Source: Pelobacter propionicus DSM 2379 (GTDB lineage Bacteria; Desulfobacterota; Desulfuromonadia; Geobacterales; Pseudopelobacteraceae). From it: a DNA stretch of 64,000 bases. A model generated the notes under the pieces. That model had not been told where the DNA came from. It worked only from the letters and a program-made list of their open reading frames with translations, and did not search any database. Below, in pieces: positions 28,957 to 38,549 of this stretch. Positions within the stretch are counted from its first letter, which is position 1. Each line of letters starts with the position of its first letter. The stretch is from NCBI RefSeq assembly GCF_000015045.1, contig NC_008609.1, forward strand, positions 620,001 to 684,000. The letters are read 5' to 3'. Made by a program: the position numbers and the translations under genes.

Positions 28957-30321
28957 ATGTTTATCCATCCGGAAGAAATCCTCGAAACCCTCAAGATGGT
29001 CAACAACGAGCACCTGGACATCAGGACCGTTACCATGGGCATCAGCCTGAGGGGATGCTGCCACCCCGATATGGCGACCTTTAATTCCAACGTCTACGAC
29101 CGCATCCTTCGCTGCGCCGAGAAACTGGTCCGGACCACCGAGGAGATCCAGAGCCTGTACGGCATGCCGATCATCAACCGCCGCATCTCGGTCACCCCCA
29201 TCGCCATCGTGGCCGAGAGTTGCCAGGCCGACGATTACTGCTCTGTTGCCGAGACCCTGGACCGGGCCGCCCGCGAGACCGGCATCGACTTCATCGGCGG
29301 TTTCAGCGCCCTGGTGCAGAAGGGGATGACCCCCGGCGACCTGAAGCTGATCGAGTCCATCCCCCGCGCCCTGGCCATCACGGAAAAGGTCTGCTCATCG
29401 GTCAACCTGGCCAGCACAAAGGCCGGCATCAACATGGACGCCGTGGCGCTGATGGGGCGCATCATCAGGGAAACCGCCCGGCTGACCGCCGACCGCGGCG
29501 CCATCGGCTGCGCCAAGCTGGTGGTGTTCGCCAACGCTCCTGAGGACAACCCCTTCATGGCCGGCGCCTTCCACGGCGTGGGTGAGCCGGACTGCGTCAT
29601 TAATGTGGGTGTCAGCGGTCCCGGCGTGGTCAATGCCGCGGTTCGCGGGCTTCAGGGGAGTCCCACCCTGGGGGATATCGCGGAGTGCATCAAAAAGACC
29701 GCTTTCAAGATCACCCGCATGGGCGAGATGGTGGGCAGGGAAGTGGCCCGGCGGCTGGACGCCCAGTTCGGTGTGCTTGACCTCTCCCTGGCGCCGACGC
29801 CGGCGGTGGGGGACAGCGTGGCAGCCATCCTGGAGGCCATGGGGCTGGAGAGCTGCGGCACCCACGGCACCACGGCGGCCCTGGCGCTTTTGAACGACGC
29901 CGTCAAGAAGGGGGGCTCCATGGCCTCCTCCAACGTGGGGGGGCTGAGCGGCGCCTTCATCCCGGTCAGCGAGGACGAGGGGATGATCCGGGCGGTCAAG
30001 CGCGGTTCCCTTTCCCTGGACAAGCTGGAGGCCATGACCTGCGTCTGTTCGGTGGGGCTGGACATGGTGGCCGTGCCGGGGGACACTCCGGCAGCCACCC
30101 TCTCGGCCATTATCGCCGACGAAATGGCCATCGGCATGATCAACAAGAAGACCACCGCCGTGCGCATCATCCCTGCACCGGGCACCGTAGTGGGGGATGT
30201 GGTGGAGTTTGGCGGCCTTTTGGGTAGCGCGCCGGTGATGGCGGTGCACAACTTCAGCGCGGAAACCTTCATCGGGCGCGGCGGCAGGATACCCGCGCCG
30301 ATCCAGGCACTGACCAACTAG
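28957..30321 (+). CDS. UPF0210 protein (DUF711, PFL-like family)
   Basis: A 454-residue conserved protein. The N-terminal [27 protein letters not shown] and the later [12 protein letters not shown] and [21 protein letters not shown] segments belong to the UPF0210/DUF711 family, which is distantly related to pyruvate formate-lyase folds. No glycyl-radical motif is obvious. It is co-transcribed with the ACT-domain gene. The biochemical role is not established. Confidence 0.9.
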   Translation: MFIHPEEILETLKMVNNEHLDIRTVTMGISLRGCCHPDMATFNSNVYDRILRCAEKLVRTTEEIQSLYGMPIINRRISVTPIAIVAESCQADDYCSVAETLDRAARETGIDFIGGFSALVQKGMTPGDLKLIESIPRALAITEKVCSSVNLASTKAGINMDAVALMGRIIRETARLTADRGAIGCAKLVVFANAPEDNPFMAGAFHGVGEPDCVINVGVSGPGVVNAAVRGLQGSPTLGDIAECIKKTAFKITRMGEMVGREVARRLDAQFGVLDLSLAPTPAVGDSVAAILEAMGLESCGTHGTTAALALLNDAVKKGGSMASSNVGGLSGAFIPVSEDEGMIRAVKRGSLSLDKLEAMTCVCSVGLDMVAVPGDTPAATLSAIIADEMAIGMINKKTTAVRIIPAPGTVVGDVVEFGGLLGSAPVMAVHNFSAETFIGRGGRIPAPIQALTN

Positions 30322-30349
30322 TGAATAGCGGACAGTGAGCAGTCACCAG

Positions 30350-32062
30350 TCACAGCACTCTGACCTGTAATCCCTGACCGGCGGCGGAGGCGTAGACGAA
30401 CGTCACCGCCGTCGGTTCCTCCTTCCATCCCTCGTTTCGATAATCCCACTGAAAAAAAGACCTGAAGGCTCGTACGCGGCCATGGGTCGGCAGCTCGATT
30501 CCCGACGGCAGCTCAGCCCGCCCGGGCCACGAGCACTGCTGCTGCCGATCAGCCGCGAAGGAGGGGAGTTTGCCCATCAGCGGCATCTCCACCCGACAGT
30601 AGTCGAAGAAGAGCGTGTCGTACAGCAGTTCCCGTTCCTGCTCCGGCAGCAGTGGGGCGGCCAGGGAGGCGAACAGCTCAAAGGTGCGACGGATGGTGCG
30701 GCCGGTCAGGTCGTCTCCCTCGGGCTGGCCGGCCATGAGGTGGAACAGCTGGCTGAACCCAATGTGCCGTTGCATGAAGGCCAGAGCCGTCCCGAATCCC
30801 CCTCGGTTGTAAAACAGGTCCAGCAGGCGCCCGATGGTTTCGATGCGGCCGATGTCGTCGAAGGAGAGCCAGGGGGTGGTCAGGATGGTGTAGGGGGGCG
30901 ACTGGGAGAAGCGGTACCCGTTGTCCCTGGCGATCGTGCGCATGGCCGAGCCCTTGAGCAGTTTCAGCGGCTCGATCTGGATGACATGGGGTTTCAGCTC
31001 CGCCAGTCGGTCCAGGGAATCCAGCAGCCCGTCATAGCTTTCCCCCGGCAGGCCGGCAAGCAGGTCCAGGTGCAGTTCCACCACCGTTTCCGCGCGCAGT
31101 CGGCGCACGTTGGCTGCCAACCGTTCCAGGTTGCTACGGCGCTGCACCTGCTCCAGGCTGTCCGCCCGGAATGACTGCACGCCGATCTCGAAGCCGAAGG
31201 TTCGGGGCGGAACGCGGCGCAAGATCTCCATGTTCCGGTCGGTGAGCAGGTCGGCGGCGATTTCGAAGTGGAAGCGGCTGGTCCGGTTGTTGGCCAGGAT
31301 CAGTTCCCAGATGCGGTTGGCCCGCTCCCCGTCGTAGTTGAAGGTGCGATCCACCAGCTTGATCTGCTGGATTTCCCGGGACATGAGCCAGACAAGGTCG
31401 CTCTCGATGCGCTCCATGGAGAATGAGCGCACCCGCCCCTCCAGGGAGGAGAGGCAGAAGGCGCAGGAGAAGGGGCAGCCCCGGGATGTTTCGTAGTAGA
31501 TCAGCGGTTTGGACAGGTCAACCAGGCCGGCCTGGAAGGGGGAGGGGATGCTATCCATCTCCAGGTAGCCCGTGGCCAGGGGGCCGGAGAGGATGTCGTT
31601 GCCCCAGCGGTAGAAGAGATTTTCGATTCCCTGAAACTGGTCCTTCTCGCTGGACGGGTCGCTGCCCCTCTGGCGGAGCAGCGTTTCCATCAGGCTGCGG
31701 AAGACCGCCTCCCCCTCTCCCCTGACCACGAAATCCACGGCCGGATTGTCGTGCATCAGCTGGAAGATGCCAAAGGACGCTTCCGGCCCGCCCAGGATGA
31801 TCCGGGTGTGGGGCGCGATCTTCTTTATGTCGTCGGCAAGCTTGAGGCTGCTCTCGATGTTCCAGATGTAGCAGGAAAAGGCCACCGCGTCGGCCTGTCC
31901 GGCCATGATCCGGCGCAGGAGCTGCTGGCGTGGTTCGTTGACGGTCCACTCCCTGATGCTGATGCCCAGATCGGCCAGGTCGCCACAGGCGGCGGTCAGG
32001 CAGGGGAGCGCCAGGGAGGCGTGGGAGTATTTGGCGTGCAGGGTGGTCAGCAGCAGTTTCAT
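30350..32062 (-). CDS. B12-binding radical SAM protein with C-terminal DUF4080-like region
   Basis: A 570-residue protein. Residues about 1-140 form a cobalamin-binding-like Rossmann domain (GQADAVAFSCYIWN, then RIILGGPEASF). The radical SAM core follows with ETSRGCPFSCAFCLSS (C-x3-C-x2-C), KLVDRTFNYDGERA, FEIGVQSF and LHLDLLAGLPGESYDG. A C-terminal region of about 200 residues resembles DUF4080. The substrate is unknown. The start at 32062 lacks a strong ribosome binding site. It converges on the UPF0210 gene with only 28 bases between the stops. Confidence 0.87.
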   Translation of the reverse strand: MKLLLTTLHAKYSHASLALPCLTAACGDLADLGISIREWTVNEPRQQLLRRIMAGQADAVAFSCYIWNIESSLKLADDIKKIAPHTRIILGGPEASFGIFQLMHDNPAVDFVVRGEGEAVFRSLMETLLRQRGSDPSSEKDQFQGIENLFYRWGNDILSGPLATGYLEMDSIPSPFQAGLVDLSKPLIYYETSRGCPFSCAFCLSSLEGRVRSFSMERIESDLVWLMSREIQQIKLVDRTFNYDGERANRIWELILANNRTSRFHFEIAADLLTDRNMEILRRVPPRTFGFEIGVQSFRADSLEQVQRRSNLERLAANVRRLRAETVVELHLDLLAGLPGESYDGLLDSLDRLAELKPHVIQIEPLKLLKGSAMRTIARDNGYRFSQSPPYTILTTPWLSFDDIGRIETIGRLLDLFYNRGGFGTALAFMQRHIGFSQLFHLMAGQPEGDDLTGRTIRRTFELFASLAAPLLPEQERELLYDTLFFDYCRVEMPLMGKLPSFAADRQQQCSWPGRAELPSGIELPTHGRVRAFRSFFQWDYRNEGWKEEPTAVTFVYASAAGQGLQVRVL

Positions 32063-32327
32063 GGGTTGGAGGTGGTTCCTTGGTCGGGGCTGGATGGGAA
32101 AAAGACCACGACAATGGAACGCGGATCAGGTCTGAAAAGGCGGGAAAAACCGGGTACGAATCAAAAGAGAAAAGGTAACTCAATCCGGTCTTATCCGTTG
32201 CTTCCGTTTTTTCCGTGTTCCATCTCCTTTGGTTTTCGGTTGCTTCCGGCGTTGCCGGCTCGGGGGCATCCGCGTTCTATTGCTGTTCGGGGTCCCTGTC
32301 TCTGGAAGGGGCCAAGTTCGTGGCTGA

Positions 32328-33350
32328 CTAAAACAGCACCACGTATCTTCCGCCCATCTCACGTATCTCGGTCCTGAAAGGGCGGGACAGTTCGTTGATC
32401 CTGCTGATCACGGCGGCTCCCCGGTCCCCCTTCAACAGGCGTGGCTGGAACCTGACCCGCCGGTACAGCACATCCAGCGGCAGCAGTTCGGCCTGGCGCT
32501 GCCTGCCGTCCAGCCGCAGGCGGACCAGGGCAGACACATCGGCAATGGTGCTTGTGCTGGCAAAGGCGAAGTTGCCCAGGCTGTAGAAGATGATGCCCCG
32601 CCGGTAGCGCTCCACCCCTTGCAGCACATGGGGGTGGTGCCCGATGATAACGTCGGCGCCAGCATCGATGGCCCGGTGGGCCGTGTCGCGCTGGTAGGCC
32701 TGCACCGTTGTGCTGGCTTCCCTGCCCCAGTGAAATGAGACGATCACGTAATCGGCCTTTCCGCGGGCGGCCGCCACGTCGGCCGCCACCAGCTTGGCAT
32801 AACCGGGTGCGGTTCCGGGACGCCGGGGGGCGGCAAAGAATTCCAGCGGCTGGGTCAGGGAATAGCCCAGAAAGGCGACCCGCTTCCCTCTGACCGTGAA
32901 GAGCGCCATGCGGCGGGCCTGCTCCAGGTTTTCTCCGGCGCCGATCCAGGCGATACCTGCATCCTTCAGGTGGCCGCGGGTCTCGGCCAGGGCCGGCCAG
33001 CCGAAATCCATGCTGTGGTTGTTGGCCAGGGTGACCAGGTTGAAGCCGGCCCTGCGCAGGGCCGGGGCAACCGCCGGTTCGCCCCGGAAACGGAACTTCT
33101 TGGTGGTGAACTCCCTGCCGCAACGGGCCAGGGGCGACTCCAGGTTGGCCAGGTTGATGTCGCCCCTGGCCAGTTCGTCCCTGAGGTTGTCAAAGAGGGG
33201 GTCGTAGCCCGCTGCTCTCAGGTCGGCCGTCCAACGGCCGGCCAGCATGATGTCGCCAACGGCGTTGACGACGATCTCCTGTGCGGTGGCAACGGCGGGG
33301 CACAGAAGCGGCAACAGGGCGGTTATGAACAGGATGATCGCTGATTTCAT
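32328..33350 (-). CDS. CapA-family metallophosphatase-like protein, exported
   Basis: A 340-residue protein with an N-terminal signal peptide (IILFITALLPLLCPAVATA). Family motifs NAVGDIMLAG, NLESPLA, ANNHSMDFG, SFHWGREA, GHHPHVLQG and FYSLGNFAF are all present in order. They belong to the CapA/PgsA poly-gamma-glutamate synthesis group, but this protein lies alone without capBC, so capsule synthesis is not implied. Its role is likely periplasmic. It is divergent from serS. Confidence 0.9.
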   Translation of the reverse strand: MKSAIILFITALLPLLCPAVATAQEIVVNAVGDIMLAGRWTADLRAAGYDPLFDNLRDELARGDINLANLESPLARCGREFTTKKFRFRGEPAVAPALRRAGFNLVTLANNHSMDFGWPALAETRGHLKDAGIAWIGAGENLEQARRMALFTVRGKRVAFLGYSLTQPLEFFAAPRRPGTAPGYAKLVAADVAAARGKADYVIVSFHWGREASTTVQAYQRDTAHRAIDAGADVIIGHHPHVLQGVERYRRGIIFYSLGNFAFASTSTIADVSALVRLRLDGRQRQAELLPLDVLYRRVRFQPRLLKGDRGAAVISRINELSRPFRTEIREMGGRYVVLF

Positions 33351-33424
33351 AGGGCTCTTTGGGATTGACGGGAGGCGTGGGCGGTGCTACTACATACACG
33401 CTTGACCATAAAAAATAAAGGTGA

Positions 33425-34699
<1,275 letters not shown>

Positions 34700-34715
34700 G
34701 TGTGTCTGTTAAGGT

Positions 34716-34744
34716 TTGAAAAACTGAAAAGGGTATGCTATAAG
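34716..34744 (+). promoter_or_regulatory. Promoter of tRNA-Ser
   Basis: TTGAAA (34716-34721) and TATAAG (34739-34744) are 17 bases apart and end 17 bases before the tRNA. It lies in the short serS-tRNA gap. Confidence 0.6.
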
Positions 34745-34761
34745 AACAGTTCCCGTGACAC

Positions 34762-34849
34762 GGAAGGGTGGCCGAGTGGTTTAAGGCAGCGGTCTTGAAA
34801 ACCGCCGAGTGTAACAGCTCCGTGAGTTCGAATCTCACCTCTTCCGCCA
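34762..34849 (+). tRNA. tRNA-Ser, anticodon TGA
   Basis: An 88-base class II tRNA with encoded CCA. The acceptor strands GGAAGGG and CTCTTCC pair with one G-U. The anticodon loop CTTGAAA gives TGA (reads UCA and UCG). A long variable arm, the TTCGAATC T-loop and the discriminator G73 are all present. Confidence 0.97.
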
Positions 34850-34883
34850 CATTGGTTTCATACGGAATCGTCCGTTAGAGTGT

Positions 34884-34913
34884 AAAACCCGTTAGCAATA
34901 GCGGGTTTTTTTT
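34884..34913 (+). terminator. Intrinsic terminator after tRNA-Ser
   Basis: AAAACCCG (34884-34891) pairs with CGGGTTTT (34902-34909), followed by a continuing T-run to 34913. It separates the tRNA from the next gene. Confidence 0.85.
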
Positions 34914-34958
34914 ATATGGGGCGTCGTGTCATCGATGCCTCATGAGAGGAAAACAGCC

Positions 34959-35753
34959 ATGTCCGACCTGCTCAATGCCCCGGAACGGGGCGCCATCGAA
35001 TCATTTCTCATCCGCCAGAAACCGGCAGACGGCCCGGCGCCGACTTTCGAGCGCCTCCTCGGTTTCCTGAGCGGGGTCGTCATCACCCCCGGCGGGATCA
35101 CGCCCTCCGACTGGATGCAGCCGCTCTTGGAGTTCAACGCCATCGTCTTCAAGGATACGGATGACGCCACCCGTTTCATGGATCAGCTGATGCCGCTGTA
35201 CAACCGGCTCAACGACATGAGGCTGCGCAATGAAAATCTCTGTCCCTTTGACTGGCGCGAGATGACCGATCTGGACAAGGCGCATCAACAGGCCAGCGAT
35301 TGGGGGATCGGTCTGCACGATGCCTTAAGGCTGCGGCCCGAGATCTGGGCCCCCGAGAAACACGAGGCGCGCCATGTTCCGGTCAAGTTGCTTGATGAGA
35401 TGCAGCATACCATGGCGTTCATCTGGGCCATTGCCGATCCGGGCTCGGTTCCCCACATCGTGCCCGACCCGGTGCCGTTCCAGCGCAACTTCCTGGGCAA
35501 AGCGCCTGGCTGGAAGGAAGAGATGATTCGCACTTCCTGGGACGACGAACTGGTGGAGATGTTCAGGCTGTTGTGTCTCAGTCGGCTCTCGTCATCGGCG
35601 GATACGCTGCAGCGCTACGCCAAGGCCTATGATGTCGGCACCCGCGCTGGCTCAGCCAAGCCACAGACCGCTCCGGCAAAGCTCAGGGTGGGGCGCAACG
35701 ATCCCTGTCCCTGCGGCAGCGGCGTCAAATACAAGAAATGCTGCGGCCGCTGA
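34959..35753 (+). CDS. UPF0149/YecA-type protein with C-terminal SEC-C zinc motif
   Basis: A 264-residue protein. The first half fits the UPF0149/YecA fold ([28 protein letters not shown]). The end is a SEC-C zinc-binding motif ([19 protein letters not shown]), as found at the C-terminus of SecA and in YecA. E. coli YecA (AscA) is reported to associate with ribosomes and the SecA pathway; a similar role here is inference. I chose ATG 34959, behind GAGAGGA; a GTG at 34926 is also open. Confidence 0.82.
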   Translation: MSDLLNAPERGAIESFLIRQKPADGPAPTFERLLGFLSGVVITPGGITPSDWMQPLLEFNAIVFKDTDDATRFMDQLMPLYNRLNDMRLRNENLCPFDWREMTDLDKAHQQASDWGIGLHDALRLRPEIWAPEKHEARHVPVKLLDEMQHTMAFIWAIADPGSVPHIVPDPVPFQRNFLGKAPGWKEEMIRTSWDDELVEMFRLLCLSRLSSSADTLQRYAKAYDVGTRAGSAKPQTAPAKLRVGRNDPCPCGSGVKYKKCCGR

Positions 35754-35777
35754 GCCGTGCCGGGGGAGAAGCAGAAC

Positions 35778-35990
35778 ATGTGTGGTGAGATCAGCACCGA
35801 GTACATAAAACTGGACAGCTTTCTGAAGTGCGTGAACTTGGTGGGCTCCGGCGGCGAGGCCAAGGAGATGATCGTCGCGGGAGAGGTGCTGGTCAACGGC
35901 CAGGTGGAACAGCGCCGGGGGCGCAAACTCTACCCCGGCGACCGGGTCGCCCTGCAGGGGCGGGAGTTCACGGTCACGCGCACCCGGTGA
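35778..35990 (+). CDS. Small S4-domain RNA-binding protein (YaaA/YbcJ-like)
   Basis: A 70-residue protein, essentially one S4 domain: IKLDSFLKCVNLVGSGGEAKEMI, then GEVLVNGQVEQRRGRKLYPGDRV. Such proteins bind structured RNA and are usually ribosome-associated. ATG 35778 follows GGAGAAG; GTG 35757 is an alternative start. It lies 24 bases after the YecA-like gene, probably in the same transcript. Confidence 0.88.
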   Translation: MCGEISTEYIKLDSFLKCVNLVGSGGEAKEMIVAGEVLVNGQVEQRRGRKLYPGDRVALQGREFTVTRTR

Positions 35991-36011
35991 ACGGGAACGT
36001 CTGCAATAGCA

Positions 36012-36046
36012 TTGACTTTTGGGGGGGTACGGTTACAATTCCCCCC
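36012..36046 (+). promoter_or_regulatory. hemE promoter within a G6/C6 inverted repeat
   Basis: TTGACT (36012-36017) and TACAAT (36034-36039) are 16 bases apart, close to consensus. GGGGGG (36022-36027) and CCCCCC (36041-36046) bracket the -10 box symmetrically. This could be an operator or simply a snap-back structure. Confidence 0.6.
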
Positions 36047-36107
36047 TTGAAGCGGCCGGCGCCGCGGCATGCCGGCGGGAACGGAATCACGAAACAGGGG
36101 AGTTGAC

Positions 36108-37130
36108 ATGAACACACGTTTTCTCGATGCCTGCTGGGGTAAGCCGGTGGACCGGGTGCCGGTCTGGCTGATGCGCCAGGCTGGGCGTTACCTTCCGGAG
36201 TACATGGCCGTGCGCTCCCGCTGCACCTTCCTGGAACTGTGCAAGACCCCAGAACTGGCCGCGCAGGTCAGCCTCCAGCCGGTGGACATCCTGGGAGTCG
36301 ATGCCGCCATCCTCTTCTCCGATATCCTGACGCCGGTGGAACCCATGGGGATGAAACTGGATTTCGTGCCGGGACCGGTCTTCGAGAAACCGGTGCGCTG
36401 CATGGCCGACGTTGAGCGGCTGCGCATTCCCCGCATGGAAGACGATCTCCCCTTTGTCTTCGACATCATCAGAATCCTGCGTCGGGAACTGGCCGACAGG
36501 GTGCCGCTGATCGGGTTCGGCGGGGCACCCTTCACCCTGGCCTGCTACATGGTGGAGGGGAAGGGCTCCAAGGACTTTGTCCAGATCAAGCGCATGATGT
36601 ACTCCGCGCCGGACGTCTACGCGGCGTTGATGGAAAAGATCACCACCATGAGCATGGAATACCTGAACGCCCAGATCGCTGCCGGCGCCCAGGCCATCCA
36701 GATCTTCGATACCTGGGGCGGCATCCTCTCGCCGTCGGACTACCGCACCCATGTGCTGCCCCATACCACCAGGCTGATCAACGGCCTGAACCGCCTCACA
36801 ACGCCGGTGATTCACTTCGTCAAGGGGGCCGGAACCATGCTGGAGACGGTCAGGGAGGCGGGGGGAGACGTTATCGGCCTGGACTGGCATGTCGATCTGG
36901 CAACGGCGCGGAACCAGCTCGGCCCCGGCGTGGCGGTGCAGGGCAACCTGGACCCCACGGTGCTCTTCGCCCCCCAGGCGGTCATCGAACAGCAGGTGCA
37001 ACGGGTGCTTGATGAAAACAGGGGCCTCCCCGGCTTTATCTTCAACCTGGGGCACGGCATCCTGCCCACGGTCCCGGCGGAGAACGCCCGCTTCATGGTC
37101 CAGTGCGTGCAACGGCTGTCGCGATCATGA
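36108..37130 (+). CDS. hemE: Uroporphyrinogen decarboxylase
   Basis: A 340-residue heme-pathway enzyme that removes four carboxyls from uroporphyrinogen III. PVWLMRQAGRYLPEY is the N-terminal signature with the substrate-binding arginine. LFSDILTPVEPMG, GFGGAPFTLACYMVEG and GHGILPTVPAENA are further family motifs. ATG 36108 follows AGGGGAG. It has its own promoter and heads a short operon with a WbuC-like cupin and an SH3-like protein, each overlapping the next by 4 bases. Confidence 0.97.
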   Translation: MNTRFLDACWGKPVDRVPVWLMRQAGRYLPEYMAVRSRCTFLELCKTPELAAQVSLQPVDILGVDAAILFSDILTPVEPMGMKLDFVPGPVFEKPVRCMADVERLRIPRMEDDLPFVFDIIRILRRELADRVPLIGFGGAPFTLACYMVEGKGSKDFVQIKRMMYSAPDVYAALMEKITTMSMEYLNAQIAAGAQAIQIFDTWGGILSPSDYRTHVLPHTTRLINGLNRLTTPVIHFVKGAGTMLETVREAGGDVIGLDWHVDLATARNQLGPGVAVQGNLDPTVLFAPQAVIEQQVQRVLDENRGLPGFIFNLGHGILPTVPAENARFMVQCVQRLSRS

Positions 37131-37606
37131 AGGTCATCAGCCGGCAACTGCTGGGCCAGGTGACGGAGCAGGCGCGTGCTTCTGCTCGTCTGCGCTTCAA
37201 CCACAACCTCCACCCCGCTGACGAATCCCGCTGCCATCGCCTGCTGAACGCCATGGAACCCGGCTCCTACATCCGCCCCCATTGCCACCTGGACCCGGAG
37301 AAGGACGAGGGGTTCATCCTGATGGAGGGACGCATGGGGATCATCACCTTTTCCCCCGCAGGGGAGGTTGACCGGCTGGTCCTGCTTTCCCGGCAGGACG
37401 GCGACCTGGCCGTGGACATCCCCCACGGCATCTACCACACTGCCGTGAGTCTCTGTCCCGGCACGGTCTTCTACGAGACCAAGGCCGGCCCCTATCTCCC
37501 CATCGCGGAGCAGGAGAAGGCGCCCTGGGCTCCGGAAGAGGGTGACCCGGCGGCCATGCCCTATCTGGAAGGGCTGCGCCGCCTGTTCGACGGGCAGGCA
37601 CCATGA
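37127..37606 (+). CDS. WbuC-family cupin-fold protein
   Basis: A 159-residue protein. The cupin metal motif is visible in PHCHLDPEKDEGFILMEGRMGIITF and again in VDIPHGIYHTAVS. N-terminal RLRFNHNLHPADESRCHRLLNAMEPGSYIRPH matches the WbuC family, often found near O-antigen genes but also elsewhere. ATG 37127 overlaps the hemE stop. The substrate is unknown; the heme operon setting does not define it. Confidence 0.8.
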   Translation: MKVISRQLLGQVTEQARASARLRFNHNLHPADESRCHRLLNAMEPGSYIRPHCHLDPEKDEGFILMEGRMGIITFSPAGEVDRLVLLSRQDGDLAVDIPHGIYHTAVSLCPGTVFYETKAGPYLPIAEQEKAPWAPEEGDPAAMPYLEGLRRLFDGQAP

Positions 37607-38235
37607 GGCCCCGCTTCTCCCTCCTCCCCATTGCCGTGGTTCTCTCCCTGTTGCTGCCGCTGCTCTCCACCACCCCCCTCCACGCCGCCAGGATGCGCCC
37701 CTATGCCGGCATCGGCGTCATGCTGCTGCCGCTCTCCCCTTCGCTCGTCCAGGAAGCCTACGGCGAGTTGCCGCTCTACGACCAGCCCGCCCTGGGGCGG
37801 TTGGGAACGCTGAGCAGCGCCACGCTTCCTCGTCTGGACTGGATCCTCGGCCTGGCGCCACGGAACGTCCCGGTGATGGTGATGGCCCGCCGGGGGGAGT
37901 GGCTGAGGGTGACCTATGACGATGCCGGTCGCGAGGGGTGGGTCAGACCGAGATGGCGCAATGCATTCGAGACCTGGGATGAATTGTTTGCCGACAGGAA
38001 CGTGCGTCCGCTCCCCGGACTCCAGGAGCGCTACTACCGTCTCTTCAGCAGGCCGGAAGGTGAACCGCTGGCTACCCTGGCCAGCCGCCCACTGTTCAGG
38101 GTGGGGATGGTGGACGGAGACTGGTTGCGGGTGGTGGGCGCGCAGGATGCAGCCGGTTGGTTGCGCTGGCGGGACGAGGATGGCAGGATGCTGGTCGGTC
38201 TGGAGCCGGAGCAGGGTGTTTCCGGGGAACGTTGA
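37603..38235 (+). CDS. Exported protein with SH3-like repeats, function unknown
   Basis: A 210-residue protein with a signal peptide (LLPIAVVLSLLLPLLSTTPLHA). Two SH3-like stretches can be seen: VMVMARRGEWLRVTYDDAGREGWVRPRW and FRVGMVDGDWLRVVGAQDAAGWLRW. Such domains often bind cell wall. I do not recognise a named family. It overlaps the cupin gene by 4 bases and ends the hemE operon. Confidence 0.65.
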   Translation: MRPRFSLLPIAVVLSLLLPLLSTTPLHAARMRPYAGIGVMLLPLSPSLVQEAYGELPLYDQPALGRLGTLSSATLPRLDWILGLAPRNVPVMVMARRGEWLRVTYDDAGREGWVRPRWRNAFETWDELFADRNVRPLPGLQERYYRLFSRPEGEPLATLASRPLFRVGMVDGDWLRVVGAQDAAGWLRWRDEDGRMLVGLEPEQGVSGER

Positions 38236-38258
38236 TGGCGCATCCCCCGATAAAAGCG

Positions 38259-38288
38259 TTGACGGGGGCAATTGCGCTGTGCTATTCA
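38259..38288 (+). promoter_or_regulatory. Candidate promoter of the aminotransferase leader
   Basis: TTGACG (38259-38264) and TATTCA (38283-38288) are 18 bases apart. The -10 is poor. If correct, the transcript starts at or next to the ATG of the 27-codon leader at 38297, which would explain why that leader has no Shine-Dalgarno. Confidence 0.42.
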
Positions 38289-38296
38289 GATGAACC

Positions 38297-38380
38297 ATGA
38301 CTATGACGATTTCTGCCATTGCAGCACGAGCTATCACCGCCGCGGCGCGTTATGCCGCAGGAGTGTGCTCTGCCCGCTGA
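38297..38380 (+). CDS. Alanine-rich leader peptide, candidate attenuator ORF
   Basis: A 27-codon reading frame, MTMTISAIAARAITAAARYA and six more residues, with ten alanine codons of 27 and a stop at 38378-38380. It lies 169 bases upstream of an aminotransferase start and ends 28 bases before a strong intrinsic terminator. This is the arrangement of amino-acid biosynthetic attenuators, in which ribosome stalling at scarce aminoacyl-tRNA favours an antiterminator. No good Shine-Dalgarno is seen; a leaderless start is possible. A longer overlapping frame exists but shows no family features. Confidence 0.5.
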   Translation: MTMTISAIAARAITAAARYAAGVCSAR

Positions 38381-38440
38381 TCGTCGTTGTCATTAAAGCG
38401 TATCGCATAAGCCGTGGGCAGAAGCCCCCGGCTTTTTTTT
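38369..38440 (+). terminator. Attenuator: intrinsic terminator with competing antiterminator
   Basis: The terminator stem is AAGCCG-T-GGGC with GCCC-C-CGGCTT (38409-38419 / 38424-38434), loop AGAA, followed by T residues to 38440. Its 5' arm can instead pair with TCTGCCCGC (38369-38377), which overlaps the leader stop codon: GTGGGCAGA (38414-38422) gives nine pairs including one G-U. The two structures exclude each other. Confidence 0.62.
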
Positions 38441-38549
38441 ATGCCTACGCGGTCCGGTTCGGCACGTTCGCTATCATGTGGCGGACGCATCTACTCCCGC
38501 TCTCCGTGTCGAGCTGATTCCAAGAAACCATCGTGGCGGAGGAAAAAAC

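Noticed and set aside
38272-38517. An 81-codon frame overlapping the aminotransferase leader
   Set aside because: It runs through the terminator U-tract, has no ribosome binding site and shows no family features. The 27-codon alanine-rich frame with attenuator pairing explains the region better.
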